Source: Hyphomicrobiales bacterium (GTDB lineage Bacteria > Pseudomonadota > Alphaproteobacteria > Rhizobiales > Rhizobiaceae). Taken from it: a stretch of DNA of 64,000 nucleotides. The notes under the pieces are model-generated. The model did no database searches, was not told the origin of the DNA, and saw only the letters and a program-made list of their open reading frames with translations. A program made the position numbers and the translations under genes. This document shows, piece after piece, positions 45,101-52,878 of the stretch (the stretch's first letter is position 1; the number at the start of each line of letters is the position of its first letter). The stretch covers positions 84,041-148,040 of the forward strand of contig JAJFHV010000019.1 of NCBI GenBank assembly GCA_021775415.1, in the 5' to 3' direction.

Positions 45101-45492
45101 GTCGGCAGACAGCCATTCAAGTTCAGGATGATGGTGACAAGGTTGTGAAGTTTCTGATTGCGGACGCGGAAATAGAAAAAGGGGTTGGATATCTGTCAGT
45201 GAATGACGGGATTGTACGCAGTGCCACGATTGGACTTTCTTATGCGGGGCAGATTTATGACGCCAAGGACCGGATTAATTTGCGTGGCACATTCATGCCG
45301 GCGAATCCATTGGATATCGCTGTTTCTGTCATTCCGTTGCTTGGGCAATTGTTTTCAAACGGCAAGGATAATGCACTGATTGGTATCAAATATCAGCTGA
45401 AGGGCCCCCGTAAAAACCCGATCCTGCAACTCAATCCCGTATCAGCAGTGACACCCGGCGTTTTCAACAAGGTGTTTGAACTGGAAAAATGA
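42121..45492 (+). CDS. Large AsmA-like protein (DUF3971/YhdP type)
   Basis: 1123 residues. A basic cytoplasmic N-terminus (about 1-34) precedes a single membrane helix (about 35-59, MRITFAILFAVVAGFGVMAG), then a very long periplasmic region of beta-rich repeats. DUF3971-like stretches occur near 360-400 and AsmA-like C-terminal sequence near 1040-1123 (INLRGTFMPANPLDIAVSVI, then PLLGQLFSNGKDNALIGIKY). YhdP and related AsmA proteins form hydrophobic grooves that carry phospholipids between inner and outer membrane in enterobacteria; the same bridge-like role is inferred. It is convergent with tyrS, 5 bases apart. Confidence 0.88.
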   Translation: MNLENRHQTGTRHGDNASVERRPKRHESNRLSRMMRITFAILFAVVAGFGVMAGALYFLLQGDTYKGSALHGQLEAGLERIFGPEFDVELPSANLAFDFGGLVSLKSSDIKITRRKTGKTLSTIGNLVVGVELIPTLTGNLRFDSILIEEATLDADVLGSGRQVFLPAHLDKPMAVLGKEFARFQSKLDDGEFDRLKIRNSRITGSVLGRKEEDPIEIERLEIYPNTKNGFALDAQLGTLNSIVDLTSNYHPTENAGRAFDFSATGINLGEWLQDPDAKKGMVASNANVKVLGSIPFNAENLPLEPRISISAGKSDLRLGLRERVKVESLNLNFRLILAKNQIELDPSEIEIGRLKAVLIGGLKPVEPEVGYAGPLRYDMIMRQGVFAPTIAGEPVVPAAIKAKGVYDSQKQILTFEDAFLTTKSGLIRGSGSFGFEGETPSVKATAKSEGISVAAVKQFWPMFIGNGARKWVHSHVAGGWIKSGTLHADIPPGILFRMGQGARMKPEHFKLETKIEKIALQPFGELPPIREGIGRVSIHGMQIFAELDSGEVLDADGARAEVKAANFRMIDFAAAQKRGETTVALDGDLATIAAILEARPLRTMERMKVRSDQFKGKAHADIVAKFPIGPGVKYEQVDWNVLLDLQNASSSRKLSGRIITEADVLIDANPKGASVRGSASIDGVKSQITLVEPIGKTSDVKQSRTIVSTLQQEDRKKLGIDLNPVVVGPIQVKIVQTDSNETHEIDFTEAEVALPWIGWRKGVGIPARGRFELRQKSDRNYLDNFTIEGAGFYAVGDLAFDKRGLISAKMSKIILNEGDDFRVSVNRSKNTYEIDATGDSFDGRGLVNKLIHEGGFADEQGERSVNLKASFEKVIGFEERTVDNATLTYESRGGWLSKIDLLATGPNESSFLVQARRSGNTTRFNILTSDAGHGLAFSNIYSRMAGGNLTANLNRVDSGPFVGPVSITSFDVINEPRLEKLVTTTNREVGADRRQTAIQVQDDGDKVVKFLIADAEIEKGVGYLSVNDGIVRSATIGLSYAGQIYDAKDRINLRGTFMPANPLDIAVSVIPLLGQLFSNGKDNALIGIKYQLKGPRKNPILQLNPVSAVTPGVFNKVFELEK

Positions 45493-45497
45493 GCCCT

Positions 45498-46751
45498 CTA
45501 CCGAGGCTGCACCAAAAAGTGCTTTTTCTTACCGAGTGATAGTTTGATAAATCCTTCGGTATTTAAATTTTTTGAGCTTACCTGGGCCTTTTCATCCGAT
45601 ACGGATTCATCATTTATACGAACAGCGCCACCGCGGACATGTCGCCTGGCTTCGCCATTGGAAGCTGCAAGACCAGCATCAACCAGCAGAGATAAGACAC
45701 CAACGCCGTCGTCTAGATCTGAAGCGTTCACCGTGATTGACGGCAGCGTATCGGCAACACTACCTTCCTCAAATGTTTTGCGCGCAGTCTCGGCTGCAAG
45801 TTCAGCAGCTTTGCGGCCGTGGATATGTGAGGTGGCCTCCGTCGCCAATACTTTTTTGGCCTCGTTCATTTCGACACCCTGCAATGCCTCGTAACGCGCG
45901 ATCTCTTCAAGCGGGAGGGTTGTAAAGAGTTTCATGAACCGGCCGACATCTGCGTCTTCTGAATTACGCCAGTATTGCCAATAGTCATAAACAGGCAGTA
46001 GCGCTTCGGATAGCCAGACCGCACCACTTGCAGTTTTCCCCATCTTGGCGCCCGACGACGTGGTGAGTAGGGGAGTGGTCAGAGCGAACAATTCCTCGCA
46101 CCCGGAGCGACGGCCCAGATCGACGCCTGAAATGATATTGCCCCATTGATCAGAGCCTCCCATCTGCATGCGGCAATCATATCGCTTATGCAATTCAACG
46201 AAGTCGTAGGCCTGAAGCACCATGTAGTTGAACTCGAGAAACGACAGGTGCTGCTCGCGTTCCAACCGTAATTTGACCGAGTCACGGGACAGCATCTGGT
46301 TGACCGAGATGTGTCGGCCATAATCGCGAAGAAATTCCACATATTTCAGACCGAGCAGCCAGTCAGCATTGTCGGCCATAATGGCCTTGTTGCTGCCTTC
46401 ACCGAAATCAAGAAACTGCTTGAAGACCTGCTTGATGCCTTGTTTGTTTTCGGCGATTTTCTCTGCCGTCATCATCTGGCGGCTCTCATCTTTGCCGGAG
46501 GGGTCGCCCACCATGGTGGTGCCGCTTCCCATCAGTGCGATGGGCTTGTGACCGGTTTGCTGGAACCAATACAGCATCATAATTTGCACCAGGCTTCCAG
46601 CGTGGAGGCTGGCAGCGGTTGCATCAAAGCCGATATAGGCTGTGGTTGATTGCTTCGCCAATAATTGGTCGAGACCGCCCTCATCTGATATTTGATGGAT
46701 GAAACCGCGCTCGGAAAGCGTTTTCAAGAATTCGGATTTGAAGCCGGCCAT
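45498..46751 (-). CDS. tyrS: Tyrosyl-tRNA synthetase
   Basis: 417 residues, class Ic synthetase. The HIGH-equivalent is HAGSL (about 50-54), preceded by [12 protein letters not shown]; the tyrosine-binding [18 protein letters not shown] (about 195-212) and the KMSKS equivalent [13 protein letters not shown] (about 236-248) are intact. A C-terminal S4 RNA-binding domain ([18 protein letters not shown], about 366-383) ends the protein. Full length and divergent from anmK with a 93-base shared promoter region. Confidence 0.97.
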   Translation of the reverse strand: MAGFKSEFLKTLSERGFIHQISDEGGLDQLLAKQSTTAYIGFDATAASLHAGSLVQIMMLYWFQQTGHKPIALMGSGTTMVGDPSGKDESRQMMTAEKIAENKQGIKQVFKQFLDFGEGSNKAIMADNADWLLGLKYVEFLRDYGRHISVNQMLSRDSVKLRLEREQHLSFLEFNYMVLQAYDFVELHKRYDCRMQMGGSDQWGNIISGVDLGRRSGCEELFALTTPLLTTSSGAKMGKTASGAVWLSEALLPVYDYWQYWRNSEDADVGRFMKLFTTLPLEEIARYEALQGVEMNEAKKVLATEATSHIHGRKAAELAAETARKTFEEGSVADTLPSITVNASDLDDGVGVLSLLVDAGLAASNGEARRHVRGGAVRINDESVSDEKAQVSSKNLNTEGFIKLSLGKKKHFLVQPR

Positions 46752-46844
46752 GTTTTCTTTTCTTCAGGAATCGGGTTGTATGTTGATAAATCTGACAGGC
46801 TCTTAGCAGGTCATTTGCAAAATATCACGAGGAACTTGCGCGAC

Positions 46845-47963
46845 ATGTCAATGTATACAGCTTTGGGCATGATGAGTGGTACCAGCATGGATGGCATTGA
46901 TGTGGCGCTGATTCGCACCGATGGGCGTGACGAGCTGGAGCGGGGTGCATCAATGATGTTTCCCTATGACGCTGATACACGAGCGGTTTTGCTGACAGCT
47001 CTCAAGGACGCGGCACCGCTGACTGATCGCACGGCGCGACCTGGTTCGCTTGGCCGTGCAGAAGCGTTAATTACTGATCTGCATGTGCGTGCAGTGGGAC
47101 AATTTCTTGACGAGCAACAAATCGACCCAACTACCATTGATGTGATCGGCTTTCATGGTCAGACAGTTCTGCACCGTCCCGAGATTGGGCTTACAGTGCA
47201 GATTGGTGATGGCAAGGCACTTGCTGCCAAGACAGGCATTGCGGTGGTAAATGACATGCGTGCGAATGACATGGTTCATGGCGGGCAGGGGGCTCCGCTG
47301 GCACCAGTTTATCATCAGGCGTTGTCGCGCACGCTTGCCGAAGAATTTGCCGGCCAGTTGCCAATTGCCTTCGTAAATGTCGGAGGGATTTCCAACATCA
47401 CGATTGTCGGCGAGGATCTGGTTGCCTTTGACAGTGGGCCTGGTAACGGGCTGATTGACCAATGGATTGCTGCCCATGATGCGGGTAGTTACGACGAGTG
47501 TGGTGCAATTGCTGCCAGGGGTGAGATCAATGCAGCGATGCTTGAACACATGCTCACGTCAGAATGGTTCTCCTTGCCGCCACCAAAATCACTCGACCGG
47601 AGTGATTTCCCGCCATTGAGTCCGGGCGCGCTTTCGCTGGATGATGGCGCGAGAACGTTGGCGCGGTTAACGGCCGAAAGTGTTATTCGCGGGGCTGAGT
47701 TATTGCCGCAAGCACCGAAGCTTTGGATCATCTGTGGCGGCGGGCGGCATAATCGGGTGATTATGTCAGATCTTCGCGAGTTGGCCCTGGCGCGCCAGTC
47801 GCAGGTTATTTCCGCCGAGGACGCGGGATTTGATGGCGATGCCGTAGAAGCTGAAGCATGGGCCTACATGGCCGTGCGCTCGCTGGCACATCTGCCACTG
47901 ACCTTTCCTGGTGCAACCGGCGTTCGCGAGCCCGTTACCGGCGGTGTACTTCAAATTGCCTGA
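46845..47963 (+). CDS. anmK: Anhydro-N-acetylmuramic acid kinase
   Basis: 372 residues from an ATG at 46845 with AGGA 11 bases upstream; a second ATG (46851) is equally plausible. It phosphorylates and hydrolyses anhydroMurNAc released during peptidoglycan turnover, feeding MurNAc-6-phosphate to recycling. Motifs: ALGMMSGTSMDGIDVALIRT (ATP site, about 5-24), IGFHGQTVLHRPE, ALAAKTGIAVVNDMRANDM, VNVGGISNITIV, FDSGPGNGLIDQW (about 190-202) and WIICGGGRHN (about 289-298). The N-terminal region is divergent from tyrS. The VOC gene begins 12 bases after its stop, so the two may be cotranscribed. Confidence 0.95.
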   Translation: MSMYTALGMMSGTSMDGIDVALIRTDGRDELERGASMMFPYDADTRAVLLTALKDAAPLTDRTARPGSLGRAEALITDLHVRAVGQFLDEQQIDPTTIDVIGFHGQTVLHRPEIGLTVQIGDGKALAAKTGIAVVNDMRANDMVHGGQGAPLAPVYHQALSRTLAEEFAGQLPIAFVNVGGISNITIVGEDLVAFDSGPGNGLIDQWIAAHDAGSYDECGAIAARGEINAAMLEHMLTSEWFSLPPPKSLDRSDFPPLSPGALSLDDGARTLARLTAESVIRGAELLPQAPKLWIICGGGRHNRVIMSDLRELALARQSQVISAEDAGFDGDAVEAEAWAYMAVRSLAHLPLTFPGATGVREPVTGGVLQIA

Positions 47964-47975
47964 GAGGTGTTGCCA

Positions 47976-48728
47976 GTGAGGTTCTCGCGTCTATTTTTGA
48001 ATGTTCGAAGCCTTGACGGACTGTCGGAGTTTTATTGTGGCCTGTTGGGAATGCGTAATTTTGGAACGCCCGAGGAGCCCTTGTTTGGTTATGGGGAAGA
48101 TCAATGCCTGTTGGCATTTCGGGTTAGTGGTGATGCACTTTATGAACCCGGTCCGAATGACTTTTACTGGAAGATTGGCCTGACGCTGCGCAATCTGGAT
48201 TTGGCATTCGGATTTCTTGAAGCCCAGGGTTATCCGGCCCAAGATCTCAAACAGTTTCGCGACATAGGCTACATGGCCAAGCTACGCGACCCTCAAGGTT
48301 TTATCGTTGAGTTGTTGCAACAAGGGTTCAAGGGGAATGATCAACCGGTTGGTGATGGCCATGTGATTGGCAGGCAGGCGACATTTGCCCATATTACATT
48401 GCGGGTAACGGACATCGAGGCAGCAAAAGCCTATTGCGAGGGAGAACTCGGGATGCGGCTGATGTCGGTCCAGCCGGTTACGGATATCGGGTTTTGCCTC
48501 TATTTTTATGGTTGGAGTGATGAAGCCTTGCCGGTTGACGATCTGGCTGCCGTCGAAAACCGCGAGTGGCTTTGGGCCCGGCCCTACACCCTGCTCGAAT
48601 TGCAGCATCTTGAAGCGCTGGATGCGCAAATCCGCATGCCAGATGAAGCAGGCTTTGGTGGCTTTGCGTGGGATGATGGTAGCGATGAGCGAATTGTTAA
48701 AGCAGGCGGGTTCGCCCTGACTGGATAG
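47976..48728 (+). CDS. Two-domain VOC (glyoxalase/dioxygenase-fold) protein
   Basis: 250 residues from a GTG with AGAGG 8 bases upstream. Two tandem VOC modules are visible. The first (about 1-110) has FSRLFLNVRSLDGLSEFYCG, then GLLGMRNF and LRDPQGFIVELLQQ. The second (about 122-235) has FAHITLRVTDIEAAKAYCEG, ELGMRLMSVQPV and a later YTLLELQHLEALD. Position-specific His/Glu residues could bind one metal, but a full 2-His-1-Glu set cannot be assigned by eye. Candidate roles are an extradiol dioxygenase, a glyoxalase or a binding protein. Follows anmK closely. Confidence 0.8.
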   Translation: MRFSRLFLNVRSLDGLSEFYCGLLGMRNFGTPEEPLFGYGEDQCLLAFRVSGDALYEPGPNDFYWKIGLTLRNLDLAFGFLEAQGYPAQDLKQFRDIGYMAKLRDPQGFIVELLQQGFKGNDQPVGDGHVIGRQATFAHITLRVTDIEAAKAYCEGELGMRLMSVQPVTDIGFCLYFYGWSDEALPVDDLAAVENREWLWARPYTLLELQHLEALDAQIRMPDEAGFGGFAWDDGSDERIVKAGGFALTG

Positions 48729-48733
48729 CCCCC

Positions 48734-48752
48734 GCGCGGAACAATGCCGCGC
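48734..48752. terminator. GC-rich hairpin between convergent genes
   Basis: GCGCGG (48734-48739) and CCGCGC (48747-48752) form a perfect 6-bp stem with a 7-base loop. It lies just after the VOC stop and just after the stop that ends the read-through frame of the collagen-like gene on the other strand (48760). There is no T-run, so termination strength is doubtful. Confidence 0.4.
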
Positions 48753-48759
48753 AGGAGTA

Positions 48760-49227
48760 TCAAAGTGTTATTGTTTCAGGAACACATACACCGATGACCT
48801 TGCCGGCGGTGTCAGTTTGATTGCAGGCACTGTACACAACGACCCGGATGTTTTCCGTAATTACAATCACAGCGTTTGCGACCTAGCCGGCCGGTCCGGT
48901 TGCGCCTGTTTCACCCTTTGGTCCGGCTGGCCCAGTGAGCCCTTGTGGGCCCGTGAGTCCCTGTGGGCCTTGGACACCTTGCGGTCCAGCTTCGCCTGTC
49001 GAACCGACCGGTCCGGCGGGACCAGTTGCTCCAGTGCGGCCAACCTGGTTAAACGTCACCTGGGTTTGCAGGCTGGAACAGGCATGTAGGGGTTCATTTC
49101 CCTCTGCCATCCATGTGAGTGTTCCAAGTATACCGAGGCAACCCGTCAGGGTTTGGGCGGATGCCGGAATTGCCGTCGCAACCGTGAGGCTGCAGGCAAT
49201 CACGACCAGTTTCAAATGCTTGAGCAT
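48760..49227 (-). pseudogene. Collagen-like secreted protein interrupted by an in-frame TAG
   Basis: Start ATG at 49227 with GGAG 7 bases upstream. A signal peptide ends at ASAQ (about 22-25), then a short head with two cysteines ([19 protein letters not shown]) and about 17 uninterrupted Gly-X-Y triplets (from about residue 63, [10 protein letters not shown] to [10 protein letters not shown]). Translation meets TAG at 48883-48885 after 114 codons. The same frame continues without any stop for 40 more codons (VANAVIVITENIRVVVYSAC to VPETITL) to TGA at 48760-48762, next to a hairpin. The tail is hydrophobic beta-like with two cysteines and looks like a real C-terminal domain. It is either a recent nonsense pseudogene or a read-through gene. 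As a 114-residue protein it would span 48883-49227. Triplet-rich proteins of this kind form trimeric surface stalks in other bacteria. Confidence 0.75.
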
Positions 49228-49362
49228 TTATATTCTCCAATAATTTTGTGAAAAGAATCCCAGTTGGTCAGTTCTATTCGCTGCACTATCACTCCTGTTA
49301 ACCATCCACAATTGCTGCCTGTGGATTGCGACAACTGGTATCAGGAACGGGGGAGAGTGAGT

Positions 49363-49692
49363 TTAACCCACCTCGTGCAAATTGGTGCTGTAGTATGGGC
49401 CTGAATAATTGAGCGCCAGCGAAAATCGACAGGTTTGGGGGATTTGTGCCTTCAATTGCTGCTCAAGTTCCACCATCAGTTTTCGGGTAAAGGCTTCATC
49501 CCGGTGCGGTTTTGTCAGCATCGAAATTTCGAACAACACATGAGTATGTTGAAATGCCTTAGCCGGATAGGCTCTCCCCTTGCATTCGCCTGCATCGGCG
49601 TCATGCCGGTTGATTACATACTCCACCAGTTTGAATAGCGCTTGTGGGTTGAGCGCCAAATCGGCGGAGTGCTTGATTTCAACATGCGGCAT
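49363..49692 (-). CDS. 5-carboxymethyl-2-hydroxymuconate isomerase-like protein (tautomerase superfamily)
   Basis: 109 residues starting MPHVEIKHSADLALNPQALF at 49692, so Pro follows the initiator Met, the catalytic N-terminal proline of tautomerases. AECKGRAYPAKAFQ-like sequence (near 40-55), HTHVLFEISMLTKPHRDEAFTR and the length fit the HpcD/CHMI family. The isomerase acts in homoprotocatechuate degradation, but no other pathway gene is adjacent, so the natural substrate is uncertain. The frame is open upstream to 49740. Confidence 0.75.
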   Translation of the reverse strand: MPHVEIKHSADLALNPQALFKLVEYVINRHDADAGECKGRAYPAKAFQHTHVLFEISMLTKPHRDEAFTRKLMVELEQQLKAQIPQTCRFSLALNYSGPYYSTNLHEVG

Positions 49693-49765
49693 TTCTTCGC
49701 CTGACAATGGTTGTGTGCGGAAAGGAGGCCAAGCCGACAAATGTTGGATTGGAAAAGGCTACAGA

Positions 49766-49785
49766 AACGGGAGTGTAATCCCGTT
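49766..49785 (-). terminator. Hairpin terminator downstream of the hydrolase gene
   Basis: AACGGGA (49766-49772) and TCCCGTT (49779-49785) form a perfect 7-bp stem with a 6-base loop, about 40 bases after the stop of the minus-strand hydrolase gene. On that strand a partly T-rich stretch follows. Confidence 0.45.
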
Positions 49786-49823
49786 CCTGTTTGTTTTGTT
49801 GGCCCGTTTGGTCTGCCGGGAAC

Positions 49824-50411
49824 TCAGATGGCTGACATAATCAGGCCGATGATGCGCCTTTGAACTTTGGGGTCCTTGTCAATCTGGACGTGATCCGCGT
49901 TCGAAAATGAGCGGATATCAACATTCCGGATGCTTCCCCGGAACCCGCCGCTTGAGCGATAGGGATTGCCGCGGGTGGTGCCGCCAACCCAGAAGTTTAC
50001 AACGCGCGGTGAACCAGCGGTGAAAGGCGGTGGTGCAGCCCAGCCCGGATCAATACCGATCACCAGCGCCACGGGTACTCCGGCCTTGGCAAGAGCATCG
50101 GCAAACCTGGGTGCCTCCTGTCCGCCAACGGAATGACCAGCAATGACAATTGGAAAGGATACGCGGCCACTCTTTTTTCGACTGATTATATCACGCGCAA
50201 CGCCTGACCACTGTCCGTTCGACATGGATCGCGCGTTAACGCCACGGGACTTCAGCTTGTTTGTCATCTGGTTTATGCCAGCTGAGAAAACATTCATGGC
50301 TCCTCGTATCATATAAACCTCTTCCGCGTTCGCGGCAGATGGGGCATTCATCGTGCCGAAAGCGGTTGCTGCCGCCAGCAGCAATCCATGGATGGTCTTG
50401 GTATTGGACAT
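49824..50411 (-). CDS. Secreted alpha/beta-hydrolase-like protein
   Basis: 195 residues. The signal peptide ends near SAANAEE (about 25-31). The nucleophile elbow is VIAGHSVGGQEAPRFADALA with Ser94 in GHSVG. An Asp in LVIGIDPGWAAPP and a late His in FSNADHVQIDKDPKVQRRII complete a plausible triad. It is short for a lipase and lacks a lid; a thioesterase or small esterase is possible. The substrate is unknown. RBS-like GGAGAAAGAG precedes the start at 50411. It shows no operon link: the hydrolase is divergent from the multicopper oxidase gene. Confidence 0.7.
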   Translation of the reverse strand: MSNTKTIHGLLLAAATAFGTMNAPSAANAEEVYMIRGAMNVFSAGINQMTNKLKSRGVNARSMSNGQWSGVARDIISRKKSGRVSFPIVIAGHSVGGQEAPRFADALAKAGVPVALVIGIDPGWAAPPPFTAGSPRVVNFWVGGTTRGNPYRSSGGFRGSIRNVDIRSFSNADHVQIDKDPKVQRRIIGLIMSAI

Positions 50412-50616
50412 GGGTCTCTTTCTCCAGCTGGTTTCTCAGTGTTTAAATCAACATCCCACCAGTTGTGATGCAGATCAGGGAATAAAAGCCAATCATCGCT
50501 GGTTTGGCAACCTTTGAGCACCGAGTTATTCAATTCTGGCCAAAATACCAAATAACAGTAGCAGCCCGCAAAATACTATGCTAATGCAACTCATTCTCAA
50601 CAAAGAGTTACGCAAC

Positions 50617-51657
50617 ATGGTTTCCCGACGTTCTTTCTTAACGACGAGCTCCGCGCTGGGGGGATTGGCGATGGTCAAACCCGCGAGTGCAACATCCGAT
50701 AATGGCAGCAAACATAATCACGAAAATGGAAATCGTGTTGTTGGTGAGGTTGATCACAAGCGCAATGGATTTGATCCGGCAGATTTGCTGACTGATTGGG
50801 ATACCGGCAATGTTTCGAAACTTGCCAATGGACAAACCCTCAGGGAATTTCACATCACTGCGGTTGATGTGGAAATCGAAATTGCGCCCGGCGTGATGTT
50901 TCCTGCCTGGACCTACAATGGTCGCGTGCCGGGACCTACCTTGCGGGCAACCGAGGGCGATATGATTCGCGTTTATTTTAAAAACGCGGGCACTCATCCC
51001 CATACAATCCATTTTCACGGAATTCACTCCGCCCGGATGGATGGCGTTCCCGGCGCTGGCCAGATCGCACCGGGTGAGGAGTTCACTTATGAATTTTCAG
51101 CTCACCCATTTGGTTGCCATTTGTATCACTGCCATGCCTTTCCACTGAAACGGCATGTCCACAAGGGACTATATGGCGGGTTTATCATTGACCCTGATCC
51201 GGCAAAGCATCCAGAACATGCAGATGTTGCCCGAAGCCGCCTGCTCGGTACACCGCAAAACCGAGAGTGGCAGGAATTTCTCATGGTCATGAACGGCTTT
51301 GATACCAATTTTGACGAAGAGAATGAATTCTACGCGGTCAACACCATTGCTTTTGCCTATCAGGACAACGCCATCCGTGTGGAACGAAACAAGCCAGTGC
51401 GGGTATACCTTATCAATATCACTGAATTTGATCCGATAAACTCATTCCATTTGCATGCAAATTTTTTCGACTATTACGATCACGGAACGACACTTACTCC
51501 AACGCTCAAAACCGTTGACACGGTGATGCAGTGTCAGGCCCAACGCGGAATTCTGGAGTTCAGTTTCGCTGATCACGAGCCGGGCCGTTACATGTTTCAC
51601 GCACATCAGTCAGAGTTTGCAGAGCTGGGCTGGATGGCTCATTTTGAGGTAGTTTGA
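50617..51657 (+). CDS. Two-domain multicopper oxidase, Tat-exported
   Basis: 346 residues from the ATG at 50617. A twin-arginine leader (MVSRRSFLTTSSALGGLAMV) predicts folded export to the periplasm. Two cupredoxin domains: the first (about 70-195) has HTIHFHGIHSARMDG and GCHLYHCHAFPLKRHVHKGL, i.e. HxH plus a His-Cys-His type 1 copper set whose usual axial Met is Leu. The second (about 210-346) has NSFHLHANFFDYY and YMFHAHQSEFAELGWMAHFE with paired His but no Cys. This matches two-domain oxidases with type 1 copper in domain 1 (type C), which assemble as trimers with the trinuclear cluster at interfaces. The stop overlaps the start of a ZIP transporter (TGATG). Confidence 0.88.
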   Translation: MVSRRSFLTTSSALGGLAMVKPASATSDNGSKHNHENGNRVVGEVDHKRNGFDPADLLTDWDTGNVSKLANGQTLREFHITAVDVEIEIAPGVMFPAWTYNGRVPGPTLRATEGDMIRVYFKNAGTHPHTIHFHGIHSARMDGVPGAGQIAPGEEFTYEFSAHPFGCHLYHCHAFPLKRHVHKGLYGGFIIDPDPAKHPEHADVARSRLLGTPQNREWQEFLMVMNGFDTNFDEENEFYAVNTIAFAYQDNAIRVERNKPVRVYLINITEFDPINSFHLHANFFDYYDHGTTLTPTLKTVDTVMQCQAQRGILEFSFADHEPGRYMFHAHQSEFAELGWMAHFEVV

Positions 51658-52811
51658 TGGTACTTAGACGAATTTCAATCATTGTGCCGATTTTGATGAT
51701 CGCTGTTTTGATTGGCTCATTTTTGCTGGCCCAGCCGTTCGACTATCTGAGCAAGGGGGCGCCACCAGGTGAGGAACTGAAAATTGAATCCGTCAGGATA
51801 GATGATGCTGGTTTTCATGCATCGCTCCGAGCTGCAGGATCGGAACCCATGACGATTGCACAGGTGCAGGTAGATGGTGCCTATCGAGATTTTGAGCAAT
51901 CACCACAAGGACCGATTGGGTATCTCAGCTCAGTGCGTGTCAACATTCCCTATCCATGGATCACCGGCGAGACCCACCATCTGCTGTTCATCACTTCATC
52001 GGGCACAACCTTTGAACATACGATCGATATCGCAGTTGAAACGCCTGGCGTGGTGGTTACGGATTTTGTCGGCCTGGCGCTGATTGGATTGTTTGTCGGG
52101 ATAGTTCCAATTTTTATCGGTTATGCATTTTATCCGGCGTTGATGAGTTTTGGCGAACCCGGACGAGAGTTCGCAATGGCGCTGACTATCGGCTTGCTGG
52201 CGTTTTTGCTGATCGACACGCTGGGCGAAGGCTTGGAAGTTGCGGAAAAAGTCGTTGGTGCGTTAAAGGCTGATCTGGTTGTCTGGCTAAGTGCCATTTT
52301 AACCACCCTTGTTTTGCTTGCAGTCGGACGGCGCAAAGGCCGTCCACCGGAAGGGCCGGCACTTGCGATGTTTATCGCCATCGGTATCGGTGTTCACAAT
52401 CTGGGAGAAGGCCTGGCAATCGGCGCATCGCTTGCGGTTGGTGAAGTTGCCCTGGCATCGTTTCTGGTTTTGGGGTTTGCGCTACACAATGTTACCGAAG
52501 GCATAGCCATTTCCACTCCGATTCAACGGGAATCAATCAGGTTGCCACAATTGTCCTGGTTGGCACTTATTGCAGGCGGACCGGCGATCGTTGGAACGAT
52601 GACAGGCGGTCTTTCAATCTCACCGTTTTGGACAGCCCTGGCGTTTGGCGTGGGGGCAGGGGCTATTTTACAAGTGATTGTTGAAGTGGGCGGGGTGTTT
52701 TTGCGGCGCAGTCGGGACAAGTCTCTACCGTGGTACTCAGCTGCCAGCCTTGCAGGATTTGGGGTTGGAGTTGCAATCATGTACGCCACCGCATTTGTCG
52801 TACGGGTTTAG
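51657..52811 (+). CDS. ZIP-family metal transporter with periplasmic N-terminal domain
   Basis: 384 residues. A first membrane helix (about 7-25) is followed by an extra extracytoplasmic domain of about 110 residues (about 26-135, with IESVRIDDAGFHASLRAAGS and PYPWITGETHHLLFITSSGT). Then come about eight helices of the ZIP core. Signature motifs are IGIGVHNLGEGLAIGASLAV (about 241-260) and FALHNVTEGIAISTP (about 275-289), giving the two HN-x2-EG metal sites. ZIP proteins move Zn, Fe or Mn into the cytoplasm. The ATG overlaps the oxidase stop by one base, so the two are translated together; the extra domain could dock the oxidase. Confidence 0.88.
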   Translation: MVLRRISIIVPILMIAVLIGSFLLAQPFDYLSKGAPPGEELKIESVRIDDAGFHASLRAAGSEPMTIAQVQVDGAYRDFEQSPQGPIGYLSSVRVNIPYPWITGETHHLLFITSSGTTFEHTIDIAVETPGVVVTDFVGLALIGLFVGIVPIFIGYAFYPALMSFGEPGREFAMALTIGLLAFLLIDTLGEGLEVAEKVVGALKADLVVWLSAILTTLVLLAVGRRKGRPPEGPALAMFIAIGIGVHNLGEGLAIGASLAVGEVALASFLVLGFALHNVTEGIAISTPIQRESIRLPQLSWLALIAGGPAIVGTMTGGLSISPFWTALAFGVGAGAILQVIVEVGGVFLRRSRDKSLPWYSAASLAGFGVGVAIMYATAFVVRV

Positions 52812-52878
52812 GGTAGTAAATTCTGCGGGAATATGTGTCCGGATTGTTCCTGGGGGCATCTCGATAATGACGGTGCAA

